Source of the DNA: Brevundimonas diminuta 3F5N
GTDB lineage: Bacteria; Pseudomonadota; Alphaproteobacteria; Caulobacterales; Caulobacteraceae
Length of the DNA stretch: 64,000 nucleotides
Assembly (NCBI RefSeq): GCF_900163625.1
Contig: NZ_FUIE01000084.1
Span: 23,488-87,487 of the forward strand
Reading direction: 5' to 3'
Made by a program: the position numbers and the translations under genes. Shown here piece by piece: positions 9,279-16,444 of the stretch (positions are counted from its first letter, which is position 1; every line of letters starts with the position of its first letter). The notes under the pieces were generated by a model, which was not told the origin of the DNA, made no database searches, and saw nothing but the letters and a program-made list of their open reading frames with translations.

Positions 9279-9565
9279 CAGTGCGGCCTTCTCTCCCGCG
9301 GCATGTCGTGTTCAAGGCGTTCGGCGCTGGTCTGCTGGTTCTGGCCGCGAGCTTCCTGTTGTTCGCGCTCGGCTTTTTCGCCGAAGGCATGCTGGATCTC
9401 GCCGACGGCCGCATGGACGGCCACGCCGCCCTGAACCTGTCGGAGGTGGTTGCGACCCATCTGTTCTGGCGCCGTATAGGAATCATGCTGGCGTCGAGCG
9501 CGGTTCTGCTGGTTTTCGGGCTCGGATGCTTCTGGGTCGCTTGCGTCCTGAAGCCGAAGCCGTGA
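9275..9565 (+). CDS. Small two-TM membrane protein of unknown function
   Basis: 96 residues, start ATG 9275 overlapping the previous stop by 4 bp. Two hydrophobic helices (about residues 14-38, AFGAGLLVLAASFLLFALGFF, and 71-92, MLASSAVLLVFGLGCFWVACVL) flank a short polar loop, with a basic tail. Same size and layout as the preceding gene, which suggests a pair of subunits or an old duplication, although I see no clear residue-level similarity. cmk follows after 39 bp. No recognised family. Confidence 0.7.
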   Translation: MTVRPSLPRHVVFKAFGAGLLVLAASFLLFALGFFAEGMLDLADGRMDGHAALNLSEVVATHLFWRRIGIMLASSAVLLVFGLGCFWVACVLKPKP

Positions 9566-9604
9566 GAAGCACGGGGCGCGGCAGCGCTGTGAAGGAATCC
9601 TGAT

Positions 9605-10255
9605 TTGAACAAGAACCTGGTCATCGCCGTCGACGGCCCCGCCGCGTCCGGCAAGGGCACCATCGCCGCGCGCCTGGCCGCTCACTACGGCCTGCCGTAT
9701 CTGGACACCGGCCTGCTGTATCGCGCCGTGGGGCTGGCGGTGCTGGATGCGGGCGGCGACCTGGGCGACGCGGAAGCAGCGGCCGAGGCGGCGCGGGCGC
9801 TGGATCTGGCTGCTCTGAGCGATGACCCGCGTCTGACCGATCGCGGCGCGGGCGAGGCGGCCAGTCGCGTCGCCAGCCATCCGGGCGTGCGCGCGGCGCT
9901 GTTGAAGCTGCAGCAGGACTTCGCCGCCCAGGCGGGCGGGGCGGTGCTGGACGGACGCGACATCGGCACGGTGATCGCGCCGGACGCCCCGGCCAAGCTC
10001 TATATCGCCGCCAGCCCCGAAGTGCGCGCCGAGCGCCGCTGGAAGCAGCTGACCGCGCGCGGCGAGGTCATCGCCTTCGAGGACATGCTGGAGGATATCC
10101 GTCGCCGCGACGCTCGCGACGCCGGTCGTGACGACGCCCCGATGGTGCAGGCGGACGACGCCGTCTTGCTGGATACGACCGATCTGGGTATAGAGGCCGC
10201 CTTCGATGCGGCCCGCCGTATCGTCGAGGCGGCGCGAGCCAGGGCCGGGATCTGA
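9605..10255 (+). CDS. cmk: Cytidylate kinase
   Basis: Phosphorylates CMP and dCMP with ATP; cytosolic. The P-loop GPAASGKGT is at residues 11-19, followed by LDTGLLYRAVG (nucleotide monophosphate binding), LDGRDIGTVIAP, and the lid region RRWKQL with RRDARDAGRDDAPM. The 216-residue length fits the family. The start is a TTG at 9605 with AAGGA about nine bases upstream; no ATG lies near the P-loop, so TTG is the reasonable choice. It follows aroA and its two small partners, and rpsA lies 183 bp downstream, the conserved cmk-rpsA order of Proteobacteria. Confidence 0.95.
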   Translation: MNKNLVIAVDGPAASGKGTIAARLAAHYGLPYLDTGLLYRAVGLAVLDAGGDLGDAEAAAEAARALDLAALSDDPRLTDRGAGEAASRVASHPGVRAALLKLQQDFAAQAGGAVLDGRDIGTVIAPDAPAKLYIAASPEVRAERRWKQLTARGEVIAFEDMLEDIRRRDARDAGRDDAPMVQADDAVLLDTTDLGIEAAFDAARRIVEAARARAGI

Positions 10256-10438
10256 TCCCGCCGGGCGAATCCAACGCTCCGATCTCCTCGACGGCCGCGG
10301 GCGTTCTGGCTTTTACGTATGTGCGCTTTCCCGCGCGCCTGGCCTCGTCTCGTGACGACCTGACTTCCTCTTCTTCACCCTTTCGCGCGCGTCCGCTCGG
10401 CCGTGCGCGTTCCCTTTTCATCAACCCCAAGAGTTTCC

Positions 10439-12136
10439 ATGACTGAAACCCTCAACCCCACCCGCGACGATTTCGCCGCCCTGCTCGACGAACAGCTGCA
10501 AGGCCGCGACCTCGGCGAAGGCCAGGTCGTTCACGGCCGCGTCGTCGGCATTGAAAAAGACATCGTCATCATCGACGTCGGTCTGAAGACCGAAGGCCGC
10601 ATCGCCATGCGCGAGTTCGGTCAGGGCGAAGGCGCTGTCCTGCCCAAGGTCGGCGACAACGTCGAAGTCTACCTGGAGCGCGTCGAGAACGCCCTGGGCG
10701 AAGCCGTCATCAGCCGCGACAAGGCTCGCCGCGAAGAAGCCTGGACCCGTCTGGAAGCCGTGTTCGCCGAAGGCCACCCGGTCAACGGCGCCATCGTCGG
10801 TCGCGTCAAGGGCGGCTTCACCGTCGACCTGGGCGGCGCCTCGGCCTTCCTGCCCGGCTCGCAAGTCGACATCCGCCCGGTGCGCGACGTCGGCCCGCTG
10901 ATGGGCAAGGAACAGCCCTTCGCCATCCTGAAGATGGACCGTCCGCGCGGCAACATCGTCGTCTCGCGTCGCGCCATCCTGGAAGAAGCCCGCGCCGAAC
11001 AGCGCACGGAGCTGGTCGGCCAGCTGCAAGAGGGTGAAGTCCGCGAAGGCGTCGTCAAGAACATCACCGACTACGGCGCGTTCGTCGACCTGGGCGGCAT
11101 CGATGGCCTGCTGCACGTCACGGACATGTCGTGGAAGCGCGTGTCGCATCCGTCGCAAGTCCTGGCCGTCGGCGACACCGTCAAGGTCCAGATCGTCAAG
11201 ATCAACCCGGACACCCAGCGCATCAGCCTCGGCATGAAGCAGCTGCAGTCGGATCCGTGGGACGGCGTCGAAGCCAAATACCCGGTCAACGCCAAGTACA
11301 CCGGCCGCGTCACCAACATCACCGACTACGGTGCGTTTGTTGAGCTGGAAGCCGGCGTCGAAGGCCTGGTCCACGTTTCGGAAATGTCCTGGACCAAGAA
11401 GAACGTCCACCCGGGCAAGATCGTCTCCACCTCGCAGGAAGTGGACGTCATCGTCCTGGACGTCGACAGCGCCAAGCGTCGTATCTCGCTGGGCCTGAAG
11501 CAGGCTCAGAACAACCCGTGGGAGGCCTTCCTGGAGGCTCACCCGGTCGGTTCGACCGTCGAAGGCGAAGTCAAGAACGCCACCGAGTTCGGCCTGTTCG
11601 TCGGCCTGGACAACGACATCGACGGCATGGTCCACCTGTCGGACCTGGACTGGAACGTGTCGGGCGAAGAAGCCATCCAGCGTTACCGCAAGGGTGAGAC
11701 GATCAAGGCCAAGGTCCTGGACGTCGACATCGAGAAGGAACGCGTCTCCCTGGGCGTCAAGCAGCTTGGCGGCGACCCGATGGAAGGCGACACCTACAAG
11801 CGTGGTCAACAGATCACCGTCACCGTTTCGTCGATCGAAACCGGCGGCATCGAGGTGAAGTTCGGTGAAGACGACGCGCCGGTCACGGCCTTCGTCCGCA
11901 AGTCGGACCTGTCGCGCGACCGCAACGAGCAGCGCACCGAGCGCTTCGCCGTGGGCGACCGCGTCGACGCCATGATCACGGCCGTCGACAAGGCCACGCG
12001 CCGCGTCTCGATCTCGATCAAGGCTCTCGAGATGAAGGACGAACAGGAAGCCATCGAACAGTTCGGGTCGTCTGACTCGGGCGCCTCGCTGGGCGACATC
12101 CTGGGCGCCGCGCTGAAGAACGCGTCGAAGGAATAG
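10439..12136 (+). CDS. rpsA: 30S ribosomal protein S1
   Basis: mRNA-binding ribosomal protein that helps 30S subunits engage structured or leaderless-poor messages. The 565 residues contain six S1 (OB-fold) repeats, best seen in the middle ones: NITDYGAFVDLGGIDGLLHV, NITDYGAFVELEAGVEGLVH and NATEFGLFVGLDNDIDGMVH. Length is typical. ATG 10439 precedes TETLNPTRDDFAALL, the common N-terminus; its Shine-Dalgarno is weak (AAGAG), as often for rpsA. Codon use is strongly biased (for example CTG, AAG, GTC), as expected for a highly expressed gene. The 183-bp leader carries its own promoter room and a strong terminator follows the stop. Confidence 0.97.
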   Translation: MTETLNPTRDDFAALLDEQLQGRDLGEGQVVHGRVVGIEKDIVIIDVGLKTEGRIAMREFGQGEGAVLPKVGDNVEVYLERVENALGEAVISRDKARREEAWTRLEAVFAEGHPVNGAIVGRVKGGFTVDLGGASAFLPGSQVDIRPVRDVGPLMGKEQPFAILKMDRPRGNIVVSRRAILEEARAEQRTELVGQLQEGEVREGVVKNITDYGAFVDLGGIDGLLHVTDMSWKRVSHPSQVLAVGDTVKVQIVKINPDTQRISLGMKQLQSDPWDGVEAKYPVNAKYTGRVTNITDYGAFVELEAGVEGLVHVSEMSWTKKNVHPGKIVSTSQEVDVIVLDVDSAKRRISLGLKQAQNNPWEAFLEAHPVGSTVEGEVKNATEFGLFVGLDNDIDGMVHLSDLDWNVSGEEAIQRYRKGETIKAKVLDVDIEKERVSLGVKQLGGDPMEGDTYKRGQQITVTVSSIETGGIEVKFGEDDAPVTAFVRKSDLSRDRNEQRTERFAVGDRVDAMITAVDKATRRVSISIKALEMKDEQEAIEQFGSSDSGASLGDILGAALKNASKE

Positions 12137-12161
12137 GTTTCTCCGTCTAACGGGAAACCAG

Positions 12162-12197
12162 GGGCGGCCGGAGCGATCCGGCCGCCCTTTTTCTTTG
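12162..12197 (+). terminator. Rho-independent terminator of rpsA
   Basis: Perfect 11-bp GC-rich stem (12162-12172 with 12177-12187), GCGA tetraloop, then TTTTTCTTT. It begins 25 bp after the rpsA stop and is one of the clearest intrinsic terminators in the window. Confidence 0.92.
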
Positions 12198-12413
12198 TGC
12201 GGCGCATCCGTGGGCGGCGCTCGGCCCGAGCCGTTCTGGGAATCGATCGCAGCGCAGGTCGGCTTTTTCTCTCACCGCGAGCCCCTTGCGCGGCGAAACC
12301 TGTCCGCGTCGAAAGCAAGAAACCTTCACGACGATACGTTTTGTCTCTTTCTTCCTGTGGCGACAGACGGTTAGGGTGTCGTCCCGGACGGTGAAGCCAA
12401 GGCGGGGGCCTGA

Positions 12414-12704
12414 ATGATCAAGTCTGAACTGATCGAGAAACTGGCGGCTGAGAACCTGCATCTCACCCATGCTGAGGTGGAGCGGGTCGTGAACGTGATC
12501 CTGGGCTGTATGACAGAGACCCTGTCGGACGGCGGACGGGTCGAGCTTCGCGGTTTCGGCGCCTTCTCTGTACGTAGCCGCCCGGCGCGGACGGGACGCA
12601 ATCCCCGCACCGGCGAGACGGTTGAAGTCCCGGCCAAGGCCGTGCCCTTTTTCAAGAGCGGCAAGGAACTGCGCGAGCGTTTGAACGCTTCCGGCGACGC
12701 CTGA
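12414..12704 (+). CDS. ihfB: Integration host factor subunit beta
   Basis: DNA-bending protein that pairs with IHF-alpha. 96 residues with the full HU/IHF fold: helical N-terminus ([20 protein letters not shown]), [21 protein letters not shown] and the beta-arm tip GRNPRTGE (residues 61-68) with the intercalating proline at about 64. Lys/Arg positions agree with IHF-beta rather than HU. The gene lies directly after rpsA, the conserved position of ihfB in Proteobacteria, but behind the rpsA terminator, so it needs its own promoter within 12198-12413. mscL follows after 27 bp. Confidence 0.95.
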   Translation: MIKSELIEKLAAENLHLTHAEVERVVNVILGCMTETLSDGGRVELRGFGAFSVRSRPARTGRNPRTGETVEVPAKAVPFFKSGKELRERLNASGDA

Positions 12705-12731
12705 CCTCTAATCGAAAGACTGAAAGATCCC

Positions 12732-13142
12732 ATGAGCCTGCTGACCGAGTTTCGGGAATTCGCCGCGCGCGGCAACGTCGTCGACCTGGCGGTCGGCGTC
12801 ATCATCGGCGCTTCGTTCGGCAAGATCGTCACCAGCCTGGTGGATCAGGTGGTGATGCCGCCGATCGGCCTGCTGCTGGGCAAGGTCGATTTCTCCAAGC
12901 TGGAATGGGTCCTGGTGCCCGAAAATCCGGCGACCGAGGCGGTCGAGAAGGTGGCCATCCAGTACGGCGCCTTCATCAACACCCTGATCCAGTTCCTGAT
13001 CGTGGCCTTCGTGGTCTTCCTGGCGGTCAAGGCGATCAACAAGATGCGCCGCGAGCAACCGGCCGAGCCGGAAGCCGCCGGCCCGACGCCGACCGAAGCC
13101 CTGCTGGCTGAAATCCGCGATGAACTGAAGGCGCGTCCCTAA
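12732..13142 (+). CDS. mscL: Large-conductance mechanosensitive channel
   Basis: Homopentameric inner-membrane channel opened by membrane tension under hypo-osmotic shock. 136 residues: N-terminal amphipathic helix (EFREFAARGNVVDLAVGVII), pore TM1 with the small-residue pattern VVDLAVGVIIGASFGKIVTS, periplasmic loop, TM2 (YGAFINTLIQFLIVAFVVF) and a cytoplasmic helix ending in LLAEIRDELKAR. All family elements are present and the length is standard. Start ATG 12732 has GAAAGA about eight bases upstream. It converges on the acetyltransferase-like gene with a hairpin between or over the stops. Confidence 0.96.
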   Translation: MSLLTEFREFAARGNVVDLAVGVIIGASFGKIVTSLVDQVVMPPIGLLLGKVDFSKLEWVLVPENPATEAVEKVAIQYGAFINTLIQFLIVAFVVFLAVKAINKMRREQPAEPEAAGPTPTEALLAEIRDELKARP

Positions 13143-13154
13143 GGGGACTTCGCT

Positions 13155-13178
13155 GCGAGGGCCGTGTCAGGCCCTCGC
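13155..13178. terminator. Hairpin at the convergent ends of mscL and the acetyltransferase-like gene
   Basis: 9-bp perfect stem (13155-13163 with 13170-13178), 6-nt loop, 12 bp past the mscL stop and overlapping the last codons of the opposing gene. Only TTCC follows on the plus strand, so it is a weak intrinsic terminator at best, though its placement between convergent genes supports the role. Confidence 0.45.
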
Positions 13179-14333
13179 TTCCATCGCCTGACGGTGTGCG
13201 GGCGCCGGCGCCAGCCGCAGGGCGGCGCTGGCCCGCGTAGGCAGCGGCCGCAAACAGAACGAATAGTCGCCGTCATAGGGGGTGGGCCGCCAGCCCGCGT
13301 CCTGCATTCCTGCGTCGAAAGCGACATGGCAGTGGCCCCAGCCGCCTTCGCGCCGCGCGCGTTCCCCTAACCGGCCCAAGGCGCGCTGAAGCTCGGATGA
13401 GGCGACCTGCAATCGCATCTTGGCGGCGCCCAGGGCCGGCGCCAGGCGACGCAGGCTCTCGCACAGGGTCTGAATGGCCGTTCCGTCATTCTCCAGCGCA
13501 ATCAGATCGATGATTTCGAGGATGGGCGGCTCCAGCGGAGTCTGTTTGTTCAGCATGGCGACGGCGAAGCCCGTGATGCGCCCGCCTTCCCTGTACGCCA
13601 GCGTCAGCGGCGGCACGGTCAGATCCGGATCCGACAGCCGCCATCGCATGACCGAGGGGCTGCGGTCGGCGGTCAGGCGTCCTTCGGCCAGCAGGGCCTG
13701 CCAGAAGCGCGCATAGTCTGATTGCTCGGACAGGTCGGGGTTCAGGCTCACCGTGGAAGGCAGGCGGCGCTCGGCCTGGCGCAGACCGCGCCCGCTGAGC
13801 AGGCGGGGCAGGGGCGACAGCTGCTCGCCCAGCAGTTGCGCCATCGCCGGGGCGTGCTCGACCACGCTGCGCAAGGCGCGCCCGCTGAGGCAGGCGGCCG
13901 GATCGATCATCCAGGACAGCTTCACCGCATGGGCGTCGGGAGGCCAGGGGATCATGCCGTGTCGCCTGTAGAGGGGGCTGGAGCGGGCGTTGGCGTTCAG
14001 CGTGTACCGGGCGAAGCAGGCGGGCTGGTCGAGGAAGGCGTCGATCAGGGCGCGACTGCGGCCCCGCTGCGCCGGAGGCACGACGATGGAATAGCCGGTG
14101 GCGCCGTGCAGGGCGCGGCCGTTCCACCAGAATCGCTGGATAAAGTTGCCGATGACGGCTTCAGCGCCCGCGCCGTGGTCGATCACCCAGCCATGCGGGG
14201 CGTCGATCTCGGGCGCCGCCGGATTGGCCATCAGCCAGCGCCAACCCGCTATCGAGCGTTCCGGCCACCAGACGCTGCGGTGCAGCCGATTGACGGCTTC
14301 CAGATCGGACGCATTCAGCGGTCGCAGCGGCAT
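13167..14333 (-). CDS. GNAT-like acyltransferase, function unknown
   Basis: 388-residue soluble protein. The N-terminal half looks like a GNAT domain: LRPLNASDLEAVNRLHRSVW, then GATGYSIVVPPAQRGRSRALIDAFLD, where PPAQRGRSRA resembles the acetyl-CoA pyrophosphate loop, and LNANARSSPLYRRHGMIPW, the characteristic late strand-helix. The second half repeats acyltransferase-like pieces (LTLAYREGGRITGFAVAML), suggesting a two-domain GNAT/FemAB-like protein. No membrane segment. Divergent from the POT transporter gene across a 200-bp AT-rich region. The substrate cannot be inferred; such proteins often occur near surface polysaccharide genes, but none is here. Confidence 0.65.
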   Translation of the reverse strand: MPLRPLNASDLEAVNRLHRSVWWPERSIAGWRWLMANPAAPEIDAPHGWVIDHGAGAEAVIGNFIQRFWWNGRALHGATGYSIVVPPAQRGRSRALIDAFLDQPACFARYTLNANARSSPLYRRHGMIPWPPDAHAVKLSWMIDPAACLSGRALRSVVEHAPAMAQLLGEQLSPLPRLLSGRGLRQAERRLPSTVSLNPDLSEQSDYARFWQALLAEGRLTADRSPSVMRWRLSDPDLTVPPLTLAYREGGRITGFAVAMLNKQTPLEPPILEIIDLIALENDGTAIQTLCESLRRLAPALGAAKMRLQVASSELQRALGRLGERARREGGWGHCHVAFDAGMQDAGWRPTPYDGDYSFCLRPLPTRASAALRLAPAPAHRQAMEARA

Positions 14334-14364
14334 GGAGCGGCTCCTTGTGCAGGCTCAAGGAGTA

Positions 14365-14410
14365 TTCTCGCAAAAAGTGTATAATGATATAATTGCTCTC
14401 TGTGCGAGAA
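14365..14410. promoter_or_regulatory. Dyad-flanked AT-rich promoter region between divergent genes
   Basis: The arms TTCTCGCA (14365-14372) and TGCGAGAA (14403-14410) are perfect inverted repeats 30 bp apart, enclosing GTGTATAATGATATAATT, which contains a TATAAT -10-like hexamer. In a genome this GC-rich such a sequence is conspicuous. It lies between the divergent acetyltransferase-like gene (start 14333) and the POT transporter (start 14536) and is a candidate operator/promoter for either or both. Confidence 0.5.
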
Positions 14411-14535
14411 GTATTTGGCCTTTGTGCGACGACCTGACGGCCGGATTTCGCCGTTAACGCTTGTTTGCAATCCGTGACCGTGCTGTTTCTGCACGCTTCC
14501 GCGCCCGTCGGGGGCGCAAGAGATGGAGCTTGCCG

Positions 14536-16302
14536 TTGAGCACGACGGACGCAGGGGGCGCGCTCGAAGCGCCACGCAAGACCTTTTTGGGTCACCCGCG
14601 GGGGCTGGTGATCCTGTTCTTCACGGAGATGTGGGAACGCTTCTCCTATTACGGAATGCGGGCGCTGCTGGTCATGTACCTGACCCAGCACTTCCTGTTC
14701 GGACCGGCCGAGGCGCAGGGTATCTACGCCGCCTACGCCGCCCTCGTTTATCTGATGCCGGTGCTGGGCGGCATGATCGCCGACAAATACCTGGGCGCGC
14801 GCAAGGCCGTGGTCATCGGCGCCGTACTGCTGGTGGCCGGTCACTTCACCATGGCCTTCGAGGGCTCGGGCGGTAAGGAAAGCCTGACCATCGGCGAGCG
14901 CACCTATCAGATCGAGGTCGTTGGCCGCGATCAGAACCGCACCATGTTCGCCGTCAACGGCGACGAGCGGGTCCAGATCTCCATCACCCCGGAAGGCGTG
15001 TCCAAGGTCGGCGCCGAACCGGCGGCGGCGCTGGCCGCCGACGCTGCGGCGGTCGCCGCGGCCGGCGAAGGCTTCCCCGCCTTCACCCCGACCAGCGGCT
15101 ACAAGGTCGAGACCAAGCGCGACACCGCCTTCGGCGAGCCGGTCCTGTTCCTGGCCCTGTCGCTGATCATCATGGGCGTGGGCTTCCTGAAGGCCAACAT
15201 CTCGACCGTGGTGGGGGCTCTGTATGAGCAGAACGACCCGCGTCGCGACGGCGGCTTCACCATCTTCTACGTCGGCATCAACCTGGGTTCGCTGCTGGCC
15301 ACGGCCGCCTGTTCCTACCTGGGCTTCACCTACGGCTGGGCCTACGGCTTCGGTCTGGCGGGCTTCGGCATGCTGTTGGGGCTGTTGACCTTCCTGATCG
15401 GCGCGCCGTGGCTGGAAGGTCGCGGCGGACCGCCGGTTCCGCTCAAGGGCCGCGCCATCTTCGGCGTGCCGGTCGAGGCCTTCTTCTGGACTGCGGGCAT
15501 CGTCGCCGTCTTCCCGATCTGGATGCTGATGCAGCGTCACGAGATCGTTCAGACCATCCTGATCCCGATCGCCCTGGTCACCTTCGTTTCGGTCGTCGGC
15601 TACACCGTCTTCCGTCTGAACGGCGCTGAGCGTTCGCGGATGCTGGTCGCCCAGGTGCTGATCTTCTTTTCGGTGCTGTTCTGGGCCCTGTTCGAGCAGG
15701 CGGGTTCGTCCCTGACCCTGTTCGCCGACCAGTCGACCCAGATGCCGAGCTGGTTCAACGCCGGCTACACCCAGATGTTCAACCCCGGCATCATCGTCAT
15801 CGGCGGCCCGATCATGGCGGCCCTGTGGGTCTGGCTGGGCAAGCGCAACCGCGAGCCCTCGACCCCGGTCAAGTTCTCGGTCGCCCTGGTCCTGGTCGGC
15901 GCGGGCTTCCTGCTGCTGTCGTGGGCGGCGGCGAACAACTTCAATGAGTCGTTCCGCGTCCCGTTGATGATCCTGTTCCTGACCTACGCCTTCCACACCG
16001 TCGGCGAGCTGTGTCTGTCGCCGGTCGGCCTGTCGATGATCACCAAGCTGTCGGTGGCGCGCGTGGTCGGCCTGATGATGGGCGTGTGGTTCCTGTCGTC
16101 ATCGGTGGCCCACATCGTCGCCGGCTGGATCGCCGCCGCCACCGCCACGGACACCGTGGCCGGCGTCGTCACCAACCCGGAACTGGCGCTGCAGACCTAT
16201 GGCTCGATCTTCGGGACCATCGGCTGGACCGGCGTCGGCGTCGGCGTGGTGCTGCTGGCCCTGTCGCCCATCCTCAAGAAGGGCATGGCGGGCATCCACT
16301 GA
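14536..16302 (+). CDS. POT (PTR2) family proton-dependent oligopeptide transporter
   Basis: Inner-membrane di/tripeptide-proton symporter. The PTR2 signature is clear: FFTEMWERFSYYGMRALLV near residues 28-46 includes the ExxER proton-coupling motif (Glu31, Glu34, Arg35), and GVGFLKANISTVVGALY follows at TM4. The 588 residues exceed the usual 490-510 because about 95 hydrophilic residues (roughly 108-203) are inserted between TM3 and TM4, predicted to be periplasmic. I chose TTG 14536 with GGAG 7 bases upstream; a longer frame from 14461 adds arginine-rich sequence unlike the family. A terminator follows. Regulation may involve the dyad at 14365-14410. Confidence 0.9.
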   Translation: MSTTDAGGALEAPRKTFLGHPRGLVILFFTEMWERFSYYGMRALLVMYLTQHFLFGPAEAQGIYAAYAALVYLMPVLGGMIADKYLGARKAVVIGAVLLVAGHFTMAFEGSGGKESLTIGERTYQIEVVGRDQNRTMFAVNGDERVQISITPEGVSKVGAEPAAALAADAAAVAAAGEGFPAFTPTSGYKVETKRDTAFGEPVLFLALSLIIMGVGFLKANISTVVGALYEQNDPRRDGGFTIFYVGINLGSLLATAACSYLGFTYGWAYGFGLAGFGMLLGLLTFLIGAPWLEGRGGPPVPLKGRAIFGVPVEAFFWTAGIVAVFPIWMLMQRHEIVQTILIPIALVTFVSVVGYTVFRLNGAERSRMLVAQVLIFFSVLFWALFEQAGSSLTLFADQSTQMPSWFNAGYTQMFNPGIIVIGGPIMAALWVWLGKRNREPSTPVKFSVALVLVGAGFLLLSWAAANNFNESFRVPLMILFLTYAFHTVGELCLSPVGLSMITKLSVARVVGLMMGVWFLSSSVAHIVAGWIAAATATDTVAGVVTNPELALQTYGSIFGTIGWTGVGVGVVLLALSPILKKGMAGIH

Positions 16303-16330
16303 TCGCCTGATCGGTTGCTGACACAAGGAA

Positions 16331-16364
16331 AGGGCGGCGTCTCGCAGGAGGCGCCGCCCTTTTC
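16331..16364. terminator. Intrinsic terminator between convergent POT and TonB-receptor genes
   Basis: The stem GGGCGGCG (16332-16339) pairs with CGCCGCCC (16352-16359) around a 12-nt loop, followed by TTTT on the plus strand. It lies 28 bp after the POT stop. On the minus strand the stem is followed by TTTCC, so it may serve both directions. Confidence 0.75.
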
Positions 16365-16444
16365 AGTTGGTCCGGGATCGCCCGCCTGGCGCCGCCTCGC
16401 GTTGGGGGGACGAGACGCCGACCGGAGGGTTCTCTTCTTGTGGC

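Noticed and set aside
10256..10438. Riboswitch or structured leader ahead of rpsA
   Set aside because: The leader is 183 bp and pyrimidine-rich in its second half, but I could not find a convincing stable fold or a match to a known leader.
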